DNA of 64,000 nucleotides from an uncultured Sphingomonadaceae bacterium. GTDB lineage: Bacteria > Pseudomonadota > Alphaproteobacteria > Sphingomonadales > Sphingomonadaceae. The stretch lies in contig CAJXSN010000005.1 in NCBI GenBank assembly GCA_913060895.1, positions 79,506-143,505 on the forward strand. The letters run 5' to 3'. Under the pieces are notes generated by a model. It was not told the DNA's origin. It saw only the letters and a list, made by a program, of their open reading frames with translations, and did not search any database. Below are positions 36,678-46,027 of the stretch, one piece after another; the stretch's first letter is position 1; every line of letters starts with the position of its first letter. The position numbers and the translations under genes were made by a program.

Positions 36678-37203
36678 CGCACCTGAAGTCTTTACCGCGC
36701 AGGATATCCCGGAATCGTTGGGGCCATCGCTGTGGGGCATGGAACCCTATGTGATCGTCTCGATCTCTATGGCCGTGCTGATCGCTGTCATGGTGTGGAA
36801 AAAAGTCCCCGGGATGATTACCGGTGGACTAGACGCTCGCATTGCAGCCATCCGTGAACAGCTGGATGAAGCGAAGCAACTGCGCTCCGAAGCCGAAGCA
36901 TTACGCGACGAATATTCGCGCAAGATTGCCGGTGCTGAAAAGGACGCGGAAGGCATGATGGATAATGCCCGCCGCGAAGCGGATGCAATTGTCGAAAAGG
37001 CTGAAGCAGACAGCAAAGCGCTCATAGAGCGCCGCAAGCGGATGGCGCAGGATACGATCGCCGCTGCCGAACGTGAAGCAGTGGCGGATGTCCGCACCCG
37101 CACAGCGATGGCCGCTGCTGCTGCCAGTCGCAAACTTATTGCCGACAAGCATGACGCTGCGGCTGATAGCAAATTGGCGGACGAAGTTATCGCCGCGCTG
37201 TAA
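36670..37203 (+). CDS. atpF: ATP synthase F0 subunit b
   Basis: Second peripheral-stalk subunit, 177 aa. Membrane helix at about residues 22-41 (IVSISMAVLIAVMVWKK), then a long coiled coil rich in Ala, Glu, Arg and Lys that docks on F1. It is the last gene of the F0 operon and is followed by a hairpin terminator; the F1 genes are elsewhere, as is usual in alphaproteobacteria. Confidence 0.94.
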   Translation: MSNAPEVFTAQDIPESLGPSLWGMEPYVIVSISMAVLIAVMVWKKVPGMITGGLDARIAAIREQLDEAKQLRSEAEALRDEYSRKIAGAEKDAEGMMDNARREADAIVEKAEADSKALIERRKRMAQDTIAAAEREAVADVRTRTAMAAAAASRKLIADKHDAAADSKLADEVIAAL

Positions 37204-37228
37204 AGCCTGTTTGAACGTAAGCTTAGAG

Positions 37229-37256
37229 AAGGGCGGTCCGGTGTGGCCGCCCTTTT
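37229..37256 (+). terminator. Rho-independent terminator of the F0 operon
   Basis: AAGGGCGG (37229-37236) pairs with CCGCCCTT (37247-37254) around a 10-base loop and runs into TTTC. It lies 26 bases after atpF and also faces the convergent oxidoreductase gene. Confidence 0.8.
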
Positions 37257-37274
37257 CGTATGACCGGATTGCTT

Positions 37275-38249
37275 TTACGGCTCCAGGACCACTTTGCCCA
37301 TAATTTCGCCGGACTGCATGGAGCCGAATGCATCGCGCCACTGTTCCAGCGGCAGTATCTTGTCGATATGCGGTGCAAGGCGCTTTTGAGCCATCAGCTT
37401 ATCGACTGCATCATGGATAGCTTTCCCGCGTTCAGGAAAGCGTCGAGCATATTCTCCGGCGCGCACCCCGACGAGAGAGAAACCTTTGATGAGTGGAATG
37501 TTGAGTGCGATTTCGGGGATACGCCCGGCGACGAAACCTACGACCAGTAGCTTGCCCCCGAATGCCACGCAGCGTGTACTTTCATCGAATACATCACCGC
37601 CTACGGGGTCGAACACGAGATCGCACAGCTGGCCATTTGTAAGGTCGGCCACGCTCTCGCGGAAACGCCCCTTATTAAGGATTACGTGGTCCGCGCCCGA
37701 GGCTGCTTTCAGTCGCTCTACTTTCGCTTCACTATGGGTTGCGGCAAGCACCGTCGCTCCGAATGCGCCAGCCAGATCGCATGCTGCGAGCCCGACACCG
37801 CCGCTTGCCCCGTGGACCAGCACAGTCTGCCCTGCCGAGAGTCCACCAAGCTCGATAAGTGCTGTGTAGGCGGTGGAATAGGCTGCACCCATTGCCGCCG
37901 CCTGAGCGAAGCTGATGGCATCGGGGATGATGCGCAGACTGCGCGCTTGCACGCTGGCCACTTGTGCAAAGCCGCCGGTTTTGGTGCCGCCGGTCACTCG
38001 GTCGCCTGGTTGGAAAGGGCATTCGCTATCCGCAAGGATGACTTCGCCCGCCAGTTCCATGCCGGAGACGAAAGGCGGTTCGGGTTTAAATTGATACTCG
38101 CCGCGGGTCATCAATAGGTCGGGATAATTAAGCGATGCGGCATGCACCCGCACTGAAACCTCACCCTGTTTCGGCTCGGGTATCGGCAGGTCGATCAGTT
38201 CGATGCCTGAAAGGTCGTCAGACAGCCGGGAGACGACCAGCGCGCGCAT
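37275..38249 (-). CDS. NADPH:quinone oxidoreductase family (zinc-independent MDR)
   Basis: A 324-aa medium-chain dehydrogenase/reductase of the quinone oxidoreductase type. GroES-like N-terminal domain with AASLNYPDLLMTRG, then the Rossmann domain with the nucleotide loop HGASGGVGLAA. The zinc-ligand cysteines of alcohol dehydrogenases are absent. The start was set at ATG 38249 (MRALVV...); the frame is open to 38318 but overlaps the gloB end. It is 5 bases downstream of gloB, so the two form a probable detoxification operon. The exact substrate is unknown. Confidence 0.88.
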   Translation of the reverse strand: MRALVVSRLSDDLSGIELIDLPIPEPKQGEVSVRVHAASLNYPDLLMTRGEYQFKPEPPFVSGMELAGEVILADSECPFQPGDRVTGGTKTGGFAQVASVQARSLRIIPDAISFAQAAAMGAAYSTAYTALIELGGLSAGQTVLVHGASGGVGLAACDLAGAFGATVLAATHSEAKVERLKAASGADHVILNKGRFRESVADLTNGQLCDLVFDPVGGDVFDESTRCVAFGGKLLVVGFVAGRIPEIALNIPLIKGFSLVGVRAGEYARRFPERGKAIHDAVDKLMAQKRLAPHIDKILPLEQWRDAFGSMQSGEIMGKVVLEP

Positions 38250-38254
38250 AAAGT

Positions 38255-39010
38255 TCAGAAAGCATCTTTTGCTGCGCGCAAGGCTGCAAATGTCTCGTGC
38301 GGGGCCTTGCCACCCCATTTCGCCATAAGCGCCGGATCGTCAGCCCTTAGAAACGGATTGGTCGCCAGTTCGAGGCCAAGTTCAGTGGGGACGGTCGGCT
38401 CGCCGCGCTCGCGCTTGGCCGTGATTTCATCGGCATAGGTCTGCAGAGCGGCATTGCCCGGATCGGCATGCAGCGCGAACTTGGCGTTGGCGGCGGTGTA
38501 TTCATGCGCGCAGTACAGTGTGGTTTTCGGAGGCAAGGCGCGGATCCGGTCGAGGCTGTCCCAGAACTGCTTGGGCTCTCCCTCGAACATCCGCCCACAG
38601 CCCAGAGCGAATACGGCATCGCCGACGAAAGCGATTGAGGCGTCCGGGAGATGAAAAGCAATGTGCCCGTTAGTATGCCCGGAAACGTCGATTATGTGGG
38701 CAGTGTGCGCACCCAGCGTAACGATATCACCATGCGTAACCAGCTCATCGATGGTCGACAGCTTTTCCACTTCCTTGGGCGCCACTACCTTCGCGCCTGT
38801 CGCTTCGACAATTACACCGTTTCCGCCCGCATGATCGGGATGCCAGTGAGTGTTCCAGATTTGAGTGATCGTCCAACCCCTGGCCTCTGCCTCCGCGAGA
38901 TAGACCTTTCCGTCCGGAGTATCGATTGCGGCAGTTTCGCCGCTGACCGGATCGTGCAGGAGAAATCCGTAATTGTCGGACAGGCAGGCGAACTGGTGAA
39001 TTTCAAGCAT
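38255..39010 (-). CDS. gloB: Hydroxyacylglutathione hydrolase (glyoxalase II)
   Basis: Hydrolyses S-lactoylglutathione to lactate and glutathione in methylglyoxal detoxification. 251 aa, metallo-beta-lactamase fold with the binuclear site THWHPDHAGG (H55, H57, D59, H60), the bridging Asp in FVGDAVF, and the C-terminal glutathione-binding HEYTAANAKFA. The ATG at 39010 precedes MLEIHQF. It sits directly upstream of the quinone oxidoreductase and just after the rpsA terminator. Confidence 0.95.
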   Translation of the reverse strand: MLEIHQFACLSDNYGFLLHDPVSGETAAIDTPDGKVYLAEAEARGWTITQIWNTHWHPDHAGGNGVIVEATGAKVVAPKEVEKLSTIDELVTHGDIVTLGAHTAHIIDVSGHTNGHIAFHLPDASIAFVGDAVFALGCGRMFEGEPKQFWDSLDRIRALPPKTTLYCAHEYTAANAKFALHADPGNAALQTYADEITAKRERGEPTVPTELGLELATNPFLRADDPALMAKWGGKAPHETFAALRAAKDAF

Positions 39011-39041
39011 GGGCTCATGTTACGCGGTTCGCTCCAAACAG

Positions 39042-39079
39042 GAAAGGCCCGCCTTCCCATATGGGAAGGCGGGCCTTTC
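39042..39079 (-). terminator. Terminator of rpsA: 38-base perfect palindrome
   Basis: GAAAGGCCCGCCTTCCCAT and its exact reverse complement meet without a loop at 39060/39061 (19 bp each side). It lies 16 bases past the rpsA stop and before gloB. The T-run after the stem on the minus strand is short (TTTC), so termination strength is inferred. Confidence 0.72.
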
Positions 39080-39095
39080 TTCAGCCTTGGAAAGC

Positions 39096-40808
39096 TTACT
39101 TCTTCTCGTCGTCTTTCTTCAGGGCCGCGCCCAGAATGTCGCCAAGCGATGCGCCGCTGTCGGACGAGCCGAACTGCTGCACTGCTTCCTTCTCTTCCGA
39201 GATCTGGCGGGCCTTGATGGAGAAGGTCGGTTTCTTCGAACGGTCGAAGCCGGTAACCTGTGCATCCACCTTGCTGCCGGACTGGAAGCGATCGGGACGC
39301 TGCTCGTCACGGTCGCGGCCAAGATCCGAACGCTTGATGAAGCCGGTCGCCCCGTCTTCGCCAACCTGCACTTCGAGGCCGCCATCGCGGACTTCGAGGA
39401 CAGTCACGGTGACCACCTGGCCACGGCGCAGTTCGTCGCCGCCGGCGCCTTCTGCACTCGGTGCACCCTTTTCGAGCTGCTTCATGCCGAGGCTGATGCG
39501 TTCCTTCTCGATATCGACATCCAGAACGATCGCTTCGACCTCTTCACCCTTGCGGTGCAGCGCCAGAGCGTCTTCGCCGGAGATGCCCCATGCGATGTCG
39601 GACATGTGAACCATGCCGTCCACATCGCCGGGCAGGCCGATGAACAGACCGAATTCGGTAGCGTTCTTGACTTCGCCCTGAACCTTTGCCCCGACAGGGA
39701 ACTGCTCTGCGAAATCGTCCCACGGGTTGCCTTGGGCCTGCTTGAGGCCGAGCGAAATACGACGCTTCTCGCTGTCGACTTCGAGCACCACCACTTCGAC
39801 TTCCTGCGAAGTGCTGACGATCTTGCCGGGGTGGACGTTCTTCTTCGTCCAGCTCATCTCGGAAACGTGGACCAGGCCTTCGATGCCGGCTTCCAGTTCC
39901 ACGAACGCACCGTATTCGGTGATGTTGGTGACGGTACCGTTCAGCTTCATGCCGACCGGATACTTCGCCGAAACACCATCCCACGGATCGCTTTCAAGCT
40001 GCTTCATACCCAGCGAGATGCGCTGTGTTTCGGCATTGATGCGAACGATCTGAACGGTCACGGTCTGGCCGATTTCGATCATTTCGGTGGGGTGATTGAC
40101 CCGCTTGTAGCTCATGTCGGTGACGTGAAGCAGGCCATCGATGCCGCCCAGATCAACGAATGCGCCGTAATCGGTGATGTTCTTGACGACGCCGTCGATA
40201 ACCTGGCCTTCAGCCAGCTTCTCGATCAGTTCGCTGCGCTGTTCTGCGCGTGTCTCTTCCAGAACGGCACGGCGGCTGACTACGATGTTGCCGCGGCGAC
40301 GGTCCATCTTCAGGATCTGGAAGGGCTGGGGCTGTTCCATCAGCGGGGTGACATCGCGTACGGGGCGGATATCGACCTGGCTACCGGGCAGGAAGGCAAC
40401 AGCGCCATCAAGGTCAACTGTGAAGCCGCCTTTGACGCGGCCGAAGATGCGGCCTTCGACGCGCTTCTCTTCGCCAAATTCGCTTTCCAGCTTGTCCCAG
40501 GCAGCTTCGCGGCGGGCGCGGTCGCGGCTGAGCATGGCTTCGCCATCGCTGTTTTCGACACGGTCGACATAGACTTCGACTTCGGAGCCGACTTCCAGCC
40601 CGTGATCGTCTTCGCCGCGCATGAATTCCTTGAGGTCGATACGACCTTCGCTCTTCAGACCAACATCGACAATCGCCATGCCAGCTTCGATGCTGGTGAC
40701 GGTGCCCTTGACGACGCGGCCTTCGAAGCCGCCATCATCCGCATTGCCGAGTTGTTCGTTGAGCAGCGCTTCGAAATCGTCGCGCGTGGGCATCTCTTGA
40801 GTTGCCAT
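39096..40808 (-). CDS. rpsA: 30S ribosomal protein S1
   Basis: mRNA-binding ribosomal protein needed for initiation on most transcripts. 570 aa with six S1 (OB-fold) repeats; the later ones are well conserved, for example GAFVDLGGIDGLLHVTDMS and GAFVELEAGIEGLVHVSEMS. The start is set at ATG 40808 (MATQEMPTRDDF), the usual alphaproteobacterial N terminus; a TTG at 40835 is a weaker alternative. The C-terminal tail after the sixth repeat is short and Lys/Asp-rich. The order cmk-rpsA is the classic one, but a 433-base gap separates them here. Confidence 0.96.
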   Translation of the reverse strand: MATQEMPTRDDFEALLNEQLGNADDGGFEGRVVKGTVTSIEAGMAIVDVGLKSEGRIDLKEFMRGEDDHGLEVGSEVEVYVDRVENSDGEAMLSRDRARREAAWDKLESEFGEEKRVEGRIFGRVKGGFTVDLDGAVAFLPGSQVDIRPVRDVTPLMEQPQPFQILKMDRRRGNIVVSRRAVLEETRAEQRSELIEKLAEGQVIDGVVKNITDYGAFVDLGGIDGLLHVTDMSYKRVNHPTEMIEIGQTVTVQIVRINAETQRISLGMKQLESDPWDGVSAKYPVGMKLNGTVTNITEYGAFVELEAGIEGLVHVSEMSWTKKNVHPGKIVSTSQEVEVVVLEVDSEKRRISLGLKQAQGNPWDDFAEQFPVGAKVQGEVKNATEFGLFIGLPGDVDGMVHMSDIAWGISGEDALALHRKGEEVEAIVLDVDIEKERISLGMKQLEKGAPSAEGAGGDELRRGQVVTVTVLEVRDGGLEVQVGEDGATGFIKRSDLGRDRDEQRPDRFQSGSKVDAQVTGFDRSKKPTFSIKARQISEEKEAVQQFGSSDSGASLGDILGAALKKDDEKK

Positions 40809-41241
40809 AAAGTTTTGCAGTCCTGTGTTCGTCAAGTATTCCGGCCACCGGTTTTACCGGGGTCTTTCTCCACCACTCGCGGAATTGCGCGCGGCGGGCC
40901 AAGAGGGCCGATGTACCCGCAGGGCCGGATGCCGATGCAGGTGTCTTTTGCGACAGTGTGTGCGTGAGTTTGGTCTGTCAGACCGGCGGGCGCATAGGCC
41001 GAGCGGCTGCGAAAAGCAAGCAGTTTGGCCGCCAGACTGGAACGCTGAAAGCCGGTTTGAAAATCTGTAGCGTCGTGCTGGAAATATCGGAAGCCGAGGT
41101 TTGCCGTGCCGAATTGTATAAAGCGAGTGGGTCTTTCGTTGAGAGCAATCCGGCGAGAGGAAAGGACAAGGCGCTATTTAATAACCTACGCGCTTTAGAC
41201 TACGGCCAAACAGATTTTCTCCGGTGTGGCGCTCTTACTGC
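40809..41241 (-). other. Long cmk-rpsA intergenic region / rpsA leader
   Basis: 433 bases with no convincing gene on either strand. Since cmk and rpsA run on the minus strand, this is the 5' region of rpsA and should hold its promoter and a leader for S1 autoregulation. An A+T-rich patch lies near 41111-41122 (TTGTATAAA on the plus strand) and another near 41176-41188. I could not define a specific structure. Confidence 0.45.
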
Positions 41242-41862
41242 CTATCCGTACGCCTGTTCGACAGCGTCGATGGCTGCGGCAATTGCCTCGCTTTTGCTCA
41301 GCGCCGAGGTGTCGAGAACAAGTGCACCGGGCGCTGCTACCAACGGGGCCTCGGCACGGGATCGGTCACGCTCGTCGCGCTGACGCAAATCTTCGGCGAT
41401 CACATCCAATTGCACGTCCTCGCCACGGCCCTGCATTTCCGCAAACCGGCGCTGGGCGCGGGCTTCAATGCTGGCGGTAACGAAAAGCTTCACATCGGCA
41501 TCAGGCGCGATGACCGTGCCGATATCCCGACCGTCCAGCACCGCGCCCCCGTCCTGCAGAGCAAAGGCGCGCTGACGATCGAATAATGCATTACGCACAG
41601 CAGGATGGACCGAGACTTGGCTCGCCATGCCGCCCGCTACTTCGCTGCGCAGGGACGCATCAGCCAACAATTTGTCGGGAAATGCGCAGGCGGCCAGTGC
41701 ATCGTCTGCATTGTCAGGCTCTCCGCCATTCAGAAACGTCTGCCGCCCCACAGCCCGATACAACAGACCCGTATCCAGATGCGGCAGCCCAAAATGCACC
41801 GCTAGAGCCTTGGAAATAGTGCCCTTGCCCGATGCAGTGGGGCCGTCGACAGCTATGATCAT
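41242..41862 (-). CDS. cmk: Cytidylate kinase
   Basis: Phosphorylates CMP and dCMP with ATP. 206 aa with the P-loop GPTASGKGT at residues 7-15, the LDTGLLYRA motif and the [15 protein letters not shown] segment that contacts CMP. The ATG at 41862 overlaps the stop of the small membrane protein gene upstream (ATGA, 41859-41862). The longer frame to 42138 is not coding for this protein. It follows aroA in the conserved aroA-cmk-rpsA order. Confidence 0.95.
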   Translation of the reverse strand: MIIAVDGPTASGKGTISKALAVHFGLPHLDTGLLYRAVGRQTFLNGGEPDNADDALAACAFPDKLLADASLRSEVAGGMASQVSVHPAVRNALFDRQRAFALQDGGAVLDGRDIGTVIAPDADVKLFVTASIEARAQRRFAEMQGRGEDVQLDVIAEDLRQRDERDRSRAEAPLVAAPGALVLDTSALSKSEAIAAAIDAVEQAYG

Positions 41863-42119
41863 GGCGTTTTCTTTCGGGTGAGAAAGGCCTTGGTCAGACC
41901 GGTTATAGCGATGGCGGCCCAGAACCCCTCCAGCACAAGGCTGGGCCAGTTGGTGTGAACGACCAGCGAGACGGTTAGCAGTGCGGCTCCGGCAAGATTT
42001 GTGCCGTGCAGGATATACGGATTCACAGATTTGCTCAGCGTCAGATAGGCGTAGGCACCGATAATACAGGCTGTGCCGAAAAATCCGATGCAGGAATAGA
42101 TGTCGAGCGGTGTGGTCAT
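41859..42119 (-). CDS. Small membrane protein of the CBU_0592 type
   Basis: An 86-aa protein with three hydrophobic segments (about residues 9-27, 38-55 and 60-78). The pattern [35 protein letters not shown] resembles a family of small membrane proteins of unknown function annotated as CBU_0592-like. It lies between aroA and cmk and overlaps the cmk start by 4 bases, indicating co-translation. No enzymatic role can be assigned. Confidence 0.72.
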   Translation of the reverse strand: MTTPLDIYSCIGFFGTACIIGAYAYLTLSKSVNPYILHGTNLAGAALLTVSLVVHTNWPSLVLEGFWAAIAITGLTKAFLTRKKTP

Positions 42120-42143
42120 GTTTCGTATTCCGAACCATCGTTA

Positions 42144-42160
42144 TTCCCGCGAACGCGGAA
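42144..42160. repeat. REP-like GC palindrome
   Basis: TTCCCGCG-AA-CGCGGAA forms a 7-bp stem with one bulged C, in the 118-base gap between aroA and the small membrane gene. It resembles the ATTCCCGCG-type intergenic palindromes frequent in sphingomonads. A single copy is seen here, so a repeat family cannot be shown from this window. Confidence 0.35.
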
Positions 42161-42237
42161 ATTCAAAATGAGGAGCGCCGGTTGTAGGAAAGCGGGGCCC
42201 CCGCCTTTGCCAAGATAGGACCAAGTGGCAGCAAGCA

Positions 42238-43587
42238 TCAATCTGCTGCCCTGTCCAGCAACGTCATGAAGTTCGGAAAACTGGTCGCAATGGGGCGCGT
42301 GTCATCCACCTCCACCCCGTCCTTCGATGCCAGACCAGCAACGGCCATGCTCATTGCTATGCGGTGGTCGAGGTGGGTTTTAGTTCGGCTGTTGGCGAAT
42401 CCGCGTAGAGGTATACCGCCTGTTCCTTCTATCACCAATCCGTCTTCGTGCTCCGTCACATGTGCGCCTGCACCTGAAAGCGCCGCGGCCATTACCGACA
42501 GGCGGTCGCTTTCTTTTACTCGCAATTCATCCAGCCCGGAGGTGGTAGTCGTGCCACTGGCCATCGAGGCGGCGACGAACAGGACCGGAAATTCGTCGAT
42601 CATGCTGGGGGCGAGGGCGGGGTCTATATCCACTCCGGTCAGGGCGGAATATTTCACCCGTAGATCGGCCACCGGCTCTCCGCCAACATCGCGGCGGTTC
42701 AGTTCCTCGATATGCCCGCCCATTTCGCGCAGAACATTGAACAATCCGGCGCGGGTCGGGTTGAGGCCGACATTCTCGACTACCAGATCACTGCCCTCGA
42801 CCAACAGGCCCGCTACGACGAAAAATGCCGCAGAAGAGGGATCGCCCGGCACTTCGATGGTTTGCGGATGCAATTCCGCTCCGCCTTGAACGGTAATGAT
42901 GCGCTCTCCGGAAAGCTCTTCGACATTAAGTTCTGCTCCGAAGCCGCGCAGCATTCTCTCGGAATGATCGCGTGTTGCCACAGGCTCGATCACAGTCGTG
43001 ATGCCCGGTGTGTTGAGTCCCGCCAGCAACACCGCACTTTTGACCTGTGCACTGGCAACCGGCAGCCGATATTCAATTGGTACGGCGGGGCACATTCCCT
43101 CTACCACCAGCGGTAAAGTGCCATCGGGTGAGCCATGAAACTGTGCGCCCATACGCGACAATGGTTCTATCACCCGGCCCATCGGGCGCTGCGACAGGCT
43201 GGCATCGCCGGTGAATGTTCCTGTAATCCCGTGGCTGGCAATCAGACCCATCAACAGACGTGTTGATGTCCCGGAATTGCCCATGTCCAGCGCAGTTCCG
43301 GGTTGCAGTAATCCGCCAACACCTACGCCATTGATTGACCAGGCCCCGTCTCCGATACGGTCTGCCCGCGCGCCCATCGTCCGCATTGCAGTGGCGGTGG
43401 CAAGAACGTCTTCGCCTTCCAGAAGCCCTGTTACCTTCGTTTTGCCAATAGCCAACGCACCCAGCATTATGCTGCGGTGACTGATCGATTTATCGCCCGG
43501 CACACGAACACGGCCGGTTAACGAACCGGATGGCATGAAGCGGTGGGGGCGGGGCGTCGGGCCGGAATGGCTATTTGAAGAGGTCAT
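42238..43587 (-). CDS. aroA: 3-phosphoshikimate 1-carboxyvinyltransferase (EPSP synthase), class II type
   Basis: Sixth step of the shikimate pathway, transferring enolpyruvate from PEP. 449 aa, two-domain inside-out barrel. The N-terminal GDKSISHRS (31-39) and the GNSGTSTRL motif are clear. The four signatures used to define class II enzymes (the CP4-like, glyphosate-tolerant branch) are all present: GDKS, SAQVK, RDHSE and NPTR. The start ATG 43587 gives MTSSNSHSG; the upstream open frame is not supported. It heads the aroA-X-cmk run and is divergent from the FYDLN protein gene. Confidence 0.95.
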   Translation of the reverse strand: MTSSNSHSGPTPRPHRFMPSGSLTGRVRVPGDKSISHRSIMLGALAIGKTKVTGLLEGEDVLATATAMRTMGARADRIGDGAWSINGVGVGGLLQPGTALDMGNSGTSTRLLMGLIASHGITGTFTGDASLSQRPMGRVIEPLSRMGAQFHGSPDGTLPLVVEGMCPAVPIEYRLPVASAQVKSAVLLAGLNTPGITTVIEPVATRDHSERMLRGFGAELNVEELSGERIITVQGGAELHPQTIEVPGDPSSAAFFVVAGLLVEGSDLVVENVGLNPTRAGLFNVLREMGGHIEELNRRDVGGEPVADLRVKYSALTGVDIDPALAPSMIDEFPVLFVAASMASGTTTTSGLDELRVKESDRLSVMAAALSGAGAHVTEHEDGLVIEGTGGIPLRGFANSRTKTHLDHRIAMSMAVAGLASKDGVEVDDTRPIATSFPNFMTLLDRAAD

Positions 43588-43740
43588 GATATCGGGCGCG
43601 GCTTTGACAGTGGCAGACCTGCATGGCAAGGCGCGCCGCACTCTTGATTCGGGCATTGCGGATGCCCATCATTGAACCTCGAAATTTTGCGCGGCGATAG
43701 GCATCCGTCCCTAGCGGCCCGACCAAAGGAAACTGACATC

Positions 43741-44073
43741 ATGGCGAAGCCTGAATGGGGTACCAAGCGTAGCTGTCCCAAATGCGGAACCCGTTTTTAC
43801 GATCTGGGTAAGGAAGATCCCGTCACCTGCATCGAATGTGGTGAAGAGTGGACACCCGAGCCTGTCCTGAAGGCGAAGCAGCCGATCACCTTCGAAGAAG
43901 ACGAGAAGAAAAAGAAGAAAGACGCCGCGGCAGACAGCGATCTGGCCGATGACGATCTGGATATCGACGTTGACGAGGATGATGATTCCCCGGACAACGA
44001 AGTTGATCTTGGTGGCGACGATGATCTTGGCGTATCCAAGGGCAAGGGCGATGATGAGGGTCCCGAGACCTAA
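43741..44073 (+). CDS. FYDLN acid domain protein (TIGR02300 family)
   Basis: A 110-aa cytoplasmic protein found across alphaproteobacteria, of unknown function. The N-terminal half is a small zinc ribbon: CPKCG near residue 12 and CIECGEEW near 30, with the family signature FYDLGKEDPVTC (FYDLN-like). The C-terminal half is highly acidic with a KKKKK patch, probably disordered. AAGGAAACTGAC precedes the ATG. It is divergent from aroA, a conserved neighbourhood in this class. Confidence 0.88.
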   Translation: MAKPEWGTKRSCPKCGTRFYDLGKEDPVTCIECGEEWTPEPVLKAKQPITFEEDEKKKKKDAAADSDLADDDLDIDVDEDDDSPDNEVDLGGDDDLGVSKGKGDDEGPET

Positions 44074-44166
44074 GTTAGTTCTTGCATCGCGGTGGCGCGC
44101 TTTCTAAGGGGCGCTACTTCGAAAGGGGTAGTGTGCTGAAAGGCGTGCTGCTTTGAATAAATGATT

Positions 44167-44242
44167 GGGGCCTTAGCTCAGCTGGGAGAGCGCAACACTG
44201 GCAGTGTTGAGGTCAGCGGTTCGATCCCGCTAGGCTCCACCA
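44167..44242 (+). tRNA. tRNA-Ala (anticodon GGC)
   Basis: Cloverleaf from GGGGCCT to AGGCTCC-A-CCA (one G-T in the acceptor stem). The D-arm is AGCTCAGCTGGGAGAGC, the anticodon arm CAACA-CTGGCAG-TGTTG with anticodon GGC, and the T-arm contains GGTTCGATCCC. CCA is encoded at 44240-44242. The 269 bases between it and ffh hold no gene I can support. Confidence 0.96.
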
Positions 44243-44511
44243 TTTCACCGTCTTTTGTTTCAGGACGGGCTGCAAACCGCGCTTCGCTGCGCTTCCGGTG
44301 CTCACGGACCTGATGTCCGCTCAGTTCCGGTTCTCGCGAAGCACGGTTTTCGCTACCGACCTGAGCCAAAGTACGATAAAATGGTTTTATAGAAAAAGTC
44401 GGGGCATCTTTGCCTCGCGCGCTGGCCAACGAGGTTTCGTTCGCCGGCGTTTTTCGTATTCCGTTGGCCCCAAGCTGGGTGGATGGTTTCTTGAGGAATT
44501 AAGGCTCGCTT

Positions 44512-45990
44512 ATGTTCGACGCTCTTTCTGATCGCCTTGGTAGCACGTTCGACCGCCTGCGCGGTCGGGGTGCCCTGCGCGAACAGGATGTGCGCGATGC
44601 GATGCGTGAAGTGCGGGTTGCCCTGCTGGAGGCGGATGTCGCCCTGCCGGTGGCGCGCGACTTCATTGACCGGGTAACCGAGAAGGCCGTCGGCGAGAGC
44701 GTCCTGAAATCGGTGACTCCAGGCCAGCAAGTGGTCAAGATCGTCAATGACGAACTGATTGCGATGCTTGGCGGAGAGGATGGCGACGATGGCCATGTTC
44801 CGCTCAATCTGGAGGCCAAGCCGCCGGTCGTTGTGATGATGGTCGGCCTGCAGGGCTCCGGTAAGACGACCACGACTGCCAAACTCGCCATGCATATCCG
44901 CGCGAAGCACGGGAAGAAGGCCATGATGGCCTCGCTCGATGTTAATCGCCCTGCGGCGCAGGAGCAGTTGGCTGTACTCGGCACTCAGGTAGATACCGCG
45001 ACCCTGCCGATTGTCGAGGGGCAGCAGCCGGTCGATATAGCTCGGCGTGCGATGCAAGCCGCACAATTGCAGAATTTCGACGTACTGATACTCGATACGG
45101 CAGGTCGCCTGCATGTCGACGAAGCGCTGATGGCCGAGATGAAGGCAGTTGCCTCCGTTTCCAGTCCCACCGAAGTGCTGCTGGTGGTCGATGCGCTGAC
45201 CGGTCAGGACGCGGTCAACGTTGCCCAGAACTTTTCTGACGAAGTTCCTTTGACCGGTGTGGTCCTTACCCGGATGGACGGCGATGCGCGTGGCGGCGCG
45301 GCACTGTCGATGCGGGCTGTCACAGGCAAGCCGATTAAATTTGCCGGTACGGGTGAGAAACTGGATGCATTGGAGCCATTCCGCCCGCGCTCCGTTGCCG
45401 ACCGTATTCTGGGTATGGGCGATGTCGTTAGCCTGGTGGAAAAAGCCGCCGCTACGATTAAGGAAGAAGACGCTGAGAACCTCGCCAAACGGATGGCGAA
45501 GGGGCAGTTCGACCTCAACGATTTGCGGATGCAGCTGAAGCAGATGCAGAATATGGGTGGGCTGGGCGCGTTGGCTGGCATGATGCCGGGTATGAAGAAG
45601 GCCAAAGCGGCGATGTCCGACAGCGGCGTGGACGACGGATACCTCAATCGTCTGGACGCCATCATCGGCTCCATGACAGCAAAAGAACGCGGCAATCCCG
45701 CGCTGATGAATGCCAAGCGCAAGAAGCGTGTGGCAGCGGGCAGCGGCACGACTGTGCAGGACGTGAACAAGCTGATGAAGATGCATCAGGAAATGTCCCG
45801 CGCGATGAAGCAGATCAAGAAGATGGGCGGCCTGAAAGGCCTCGCTGCCATGTTTGGCGGTGGCGGCGGCGGTATGGGCGGTGCCGGAGCACCCTCGGGC
45901 GGAGGCGGCGGAATGCCCAGCCTGCCCGGAATGGGCGGCGGCGGGAACATCCCGCCTGACCTTGCGAATTTACTGAACAAGAAGAAATAG
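44512..45990 (+). CDS. ffh: Signal recognition particle protein Ffh (SRP54)
   Basis: GTPase that binds signal sequences and SRP RNA and delivers nascent membrane proteins to FtsY. 492 aa: N domain (1-95), G domain with P-loop GLQGSGKTT (112-120), DTAGR and [10 protein letters not shown], then the Met-rich M domain (about 300-440) for signal and RNA binding. The C terminus has an unusual Gly-rich run (GGGGGGMGG) before the NKKK end. AAGG lies 8 bases before the ATG. It heads ffh-rpsP-rimM-X-trmD-rplS. Confidence 0.97.
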   Translation: MFDALSDRLGSTFDRLRGRGALREQDVRDAMREVRVALLEADVALPVARDFIDRVTEKAVGESVLKSVTPGQQVVKIVNDELIAMLGGEDGDDGHVPLNLEAKPPVVVMMVGLQGSGKTTTTAKLAMHIRAKHGKKAMMASLDVNRPAAQEQLAVLGTQVDTATLPIVEGQQPVDIARRAMQAAQLQNFDVLILDTAGRLHVDEALMAEMKAVASVSSPTEVLLVVDALTGQDAVNVAQNFSDEVPLTGVVLTRMDGDARGGAALSMRAVTGKPIKFAGTGEKLDALEPFRPRSVADRILGMGDVVSLVEKAAATIKEEDAENLAKRMAKGQFDLNDLRMQLKQMQNMGGLGALAGMMPGMKKAKAAMSDSGVDDGYLNRLDAIIGSMTAKERGNPALMNAKRKKRVAAGSGTTVQDVNKLMKMHQEMSRAMKQIKKMGGLKGLAAMFGGGGGGMGGAGAPSGGGGGMPSLPGMGGGGNIPPDLANLLNKKK

Positions 45991-46027
45991 CGCATTAAAT
46001 TTAAACGAATTACCAAAGGAAAATATC

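Noticed and set aside
39009..40967. A 652-codon open frame on the plus strand opposite rpsA
   Set aside because: It mirrors the rpsA codon pattern exactly, has repeated Asp/Phe/Ala runs expected from the antisense of S1 repeats, and no ribosome-binding site. rpsA on the other strand is unmistakable.
44178..44429. A minus-strand frame over tRNA-Ala giving a GIEPLTSTLPVLRSPS-type peptide
   Set aside because: This is the well-known false translation that arises from reading across a tRNA gene; no start signals.
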